From: Geodermatophilaceae bacterium NBWT11
GTDB lineage: Bacteria; Actinomycetota; Actinomycetes; Mycobacteriales; Geodermatophilaceae
DNA: 64,000 nt
Assembly (NCBI GenBank): GCA_014218215.1
Contig: CP043652.1
Span: forward strand, 2,604,001 to 2,668,000
Direction of reading: 5' to 3'
Positions within the stretch are counted from its first letter, which is position 1. The number at the start of each line of letters is the position of its first letter. Both the position numbers and the translations under genes were made by a program. Of the stretch, positions 63,063 through 64,000 are shown piece by piece. Under the pieces are notes generated by a model. That model did no database searches. It was not told where the DNA came from and was given only the letters and a program-made list of their open reading frames with translations.

Positions 63063-64000
63063 TCAGCGGCGGGCCGGCAGCACCCTCGTCCGCGGCGTGC
63101 CGGTGCGGGTGTCCCCGTCGGCTGCGGTGAGCTCGCCGGCCATCACCCGCAGATCGGCCAGGTCGTGCACGTCCCCGGCGGCCGCCGGCACGGTGCGGAC
63201 GGCGACCTCGGGGTGCGCGTGGGTGAACCGGTCGGCCAGCCGCTGCTCCCGCACGGCGAGGGCCATCCGCTCGGCGTGCACCCGCAGCGCCCCGGCGGCC
63301 AGCTTCGCGCCCTTGCCCCCGCCCTCGGCGACGGCCTCCGCGGCGGCCTCCGCCCGGGTGGCCGACAGCGCCGTCGTCGCCGGCGGGTGGGTGCGGTTGA
63401 GCACCAGCCCGGCCAGCGGCATGCCCTCGGCGGACAACCGGTCGACGAAGTAGGAGGCCTCGCGCAGCGCGTCGGGCTCGGGGGAGGCGACGACGAGGAA
63501 GGAGGTGCCGGGCTGGCGGAGCAGCTCGTAGGTCGCCGTCGCCCGCTCGCGGAACCCGCCGAACATGGTGTCCAGCGCGGAGACGAACGCGGAGATGTCG
63601 TTGAGCAGCTGCCCGCCGAGGATCTTGGAGATGATCCGGCTGAAGAAGGAGAACCCGGCGCCGACGATCCGCAGCCCGGCCTTGCCGCCGGCCCGGGCGG
63701 GGGCGGTGAGCAGCCGGATCATGGTGCCGTCGAGGAAGCGGCTCATCCGGTTCGGGGCGTCCAGGAAGTCCAGCGCCGACCGGGACGGCGGGGTGTCCAC
63801 GATGATCAGGTCCCAGACGTCGCTGGCCCGCAGCTGGCCCAGCTTCTCCATCGCCATGTACTCCTGCGTGCCGGCGAAGGAGGAGGAGAGCGCCTGGTAG
63901 AAGGGGTTCTCGAAGATCGTGGCGGCCCGCTCGGGCGTGGAGTGAGCGGCGACGATGTCGTCGAAGGTCCGCTTCATGTCCAGCATCATCGCGTGCAGCT
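63063..64000 (-). CDS. ArsA/Get3-like ATPase, 5' end cut by the window edge
   Basis: The C-terminal 312 or so residues of an ArsA/Get3-like ATPase. The frame is open to base 64000; the Walker A region lies outside. Visible are WDLIIVDTPPSRSALDFLDAPNRM (switch II-like DTPP), LVVASPEPDALREASYFVDRL and LNRTHPP, the usual late ArsA motifs. In M. tuberculosis two such ATPases (Rv3679 and Rv3680) lie next to ponA2. An in-frame ATG at 63989 is not a likely start, because the coding pattern continues upstream. Confidence 0.88.
   Translation of the reverse strand, partial: LHAMMLDMKRTFDDIVAAHSTPERAATIFENPFYQALSSSFAGTQEYMAMEKLGQLRASDVWDLIIVDTPPSRSALDFLDAPNRMSRFLDGTMIRLLTAPARAGGKAGLRIVGAGFSFFSRIISKILGGQLLNDISAFVSALDTMFGGFRERATATYELLRQPGTSFLVVASPEPDALREASYFVDRLSAEGMPLAGLVLNRTHPPATTALSATRAEAAAEAVAEGGGKGAKLAAGALRVHAERMALAVREQRLADRFTHAHPEVAVRTVPAAAGDVHDLADLRVMAGELTAADGDTRTGTPRTRVLPARR

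Noticed and set aside
63989-64000. ATG at 63989 as the start of the ArsA-like gene
   Set aside because: The frame remains open upstream and the visible part lacks the Walker A region that every family member has, so the real start is beyond the edge.

Overview
The window is about 64 kb of very GC-rich DNA (estimated by eye above 70 percent) from an actinobacterial chromosome. The genes are almost gapless. The longest stretch without a gene is about 215 bases (13761-13974), which holds a promoter region. Many start codons are GTG, operons are linked by ATGA/GTGA overlaps, and many promoters have a TANNNT -10 box placed 6-8 bases before the start codon, as expected for leaderless mRNAs. The core gene order (tyrA, tadA, serine tRNAs, SRP RNA, dnaX, ybaB, recR, leuA, lysC-asd, yqeY, metallophosphoesterase, ponA2-like PBP, ArsA/Get3-like ATPase) resembles a conserved block I recall from mycobacterial chromosomes. 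The style suggests a Geodermatophilaceae-like organism, but that is inference. No insertion sequence, prophage, CRISPR array or plasmid gene was seen.

Layout. 1-3144: prephenate dehydrogenase (cut by the edge) with a thioesterase, then divergently a tRNA-editing operon ending in tadA and tRNA-Ser(CGA). 3196-7089: Ser/Thr kinase, small hypothetical, tRNA-Ser(GGA) overlapping the 3' end of an EamA transporter, SRP RNA, YceI protein. 7124-12842: dnaX, a divergent MFS pump/TetR pair, ybaB, recR. 12855-19884: aldo/keto reductase and a complete peptide-type ABC importer operon. 19932-23934: two tandem TPM-domain membrane proteins. 23978-25934: two pirins behind a perfect palindromic operator. 26004-33703: a beta-glucoside (cellobiose-type) uptake and hydrolysis operon with a divergent LacI-family gene and two operators close to the Streptomyces CebR box, plus a TMEM175-like channel.

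33757-37177: an ATP-grasp / alpha-E / transglutaminase operon, a conserved but functionally undefined predicted peptide-synthesis system. 37227-39483: ABC-F ATPase and an orphan excisionase-like protein. 39564-46053: a complete Mrp-type Na+/H+ antiporter operon (A with B fused, C, D, E, F, G). 46138-50835: an AbiEi/endonuclease-like gene, leuA with a newly read 15-codon leader peptide (leuL) and attenuator, and a phospholipase D-like protein. 50903-53193: lysC (with an in-frame internal start for a beta subunit) and asd. 53305-58934: S9 peptidase, two CNNM/CorC-type membrane proteins, amidase. 58978-64000: tRNA-Pro(CGG), metallophosphoesterase, yqeY, bifunctional penicillin-binding protein with PASTA, and an ArsA-like ATPase cut by the right edge.

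Biosynthesis is well represented: aspartate-family steps (lysC, asd), leucine (leuA) and tyrosine (tyrA). Two ABC import systems share the same design, a lipoprotein binding protein followed by a strong hairpin before the permease genes. Two families of dispersed intergenic palindromes (R1 and R2) sit directly after stop codons and look like repeated terminators.
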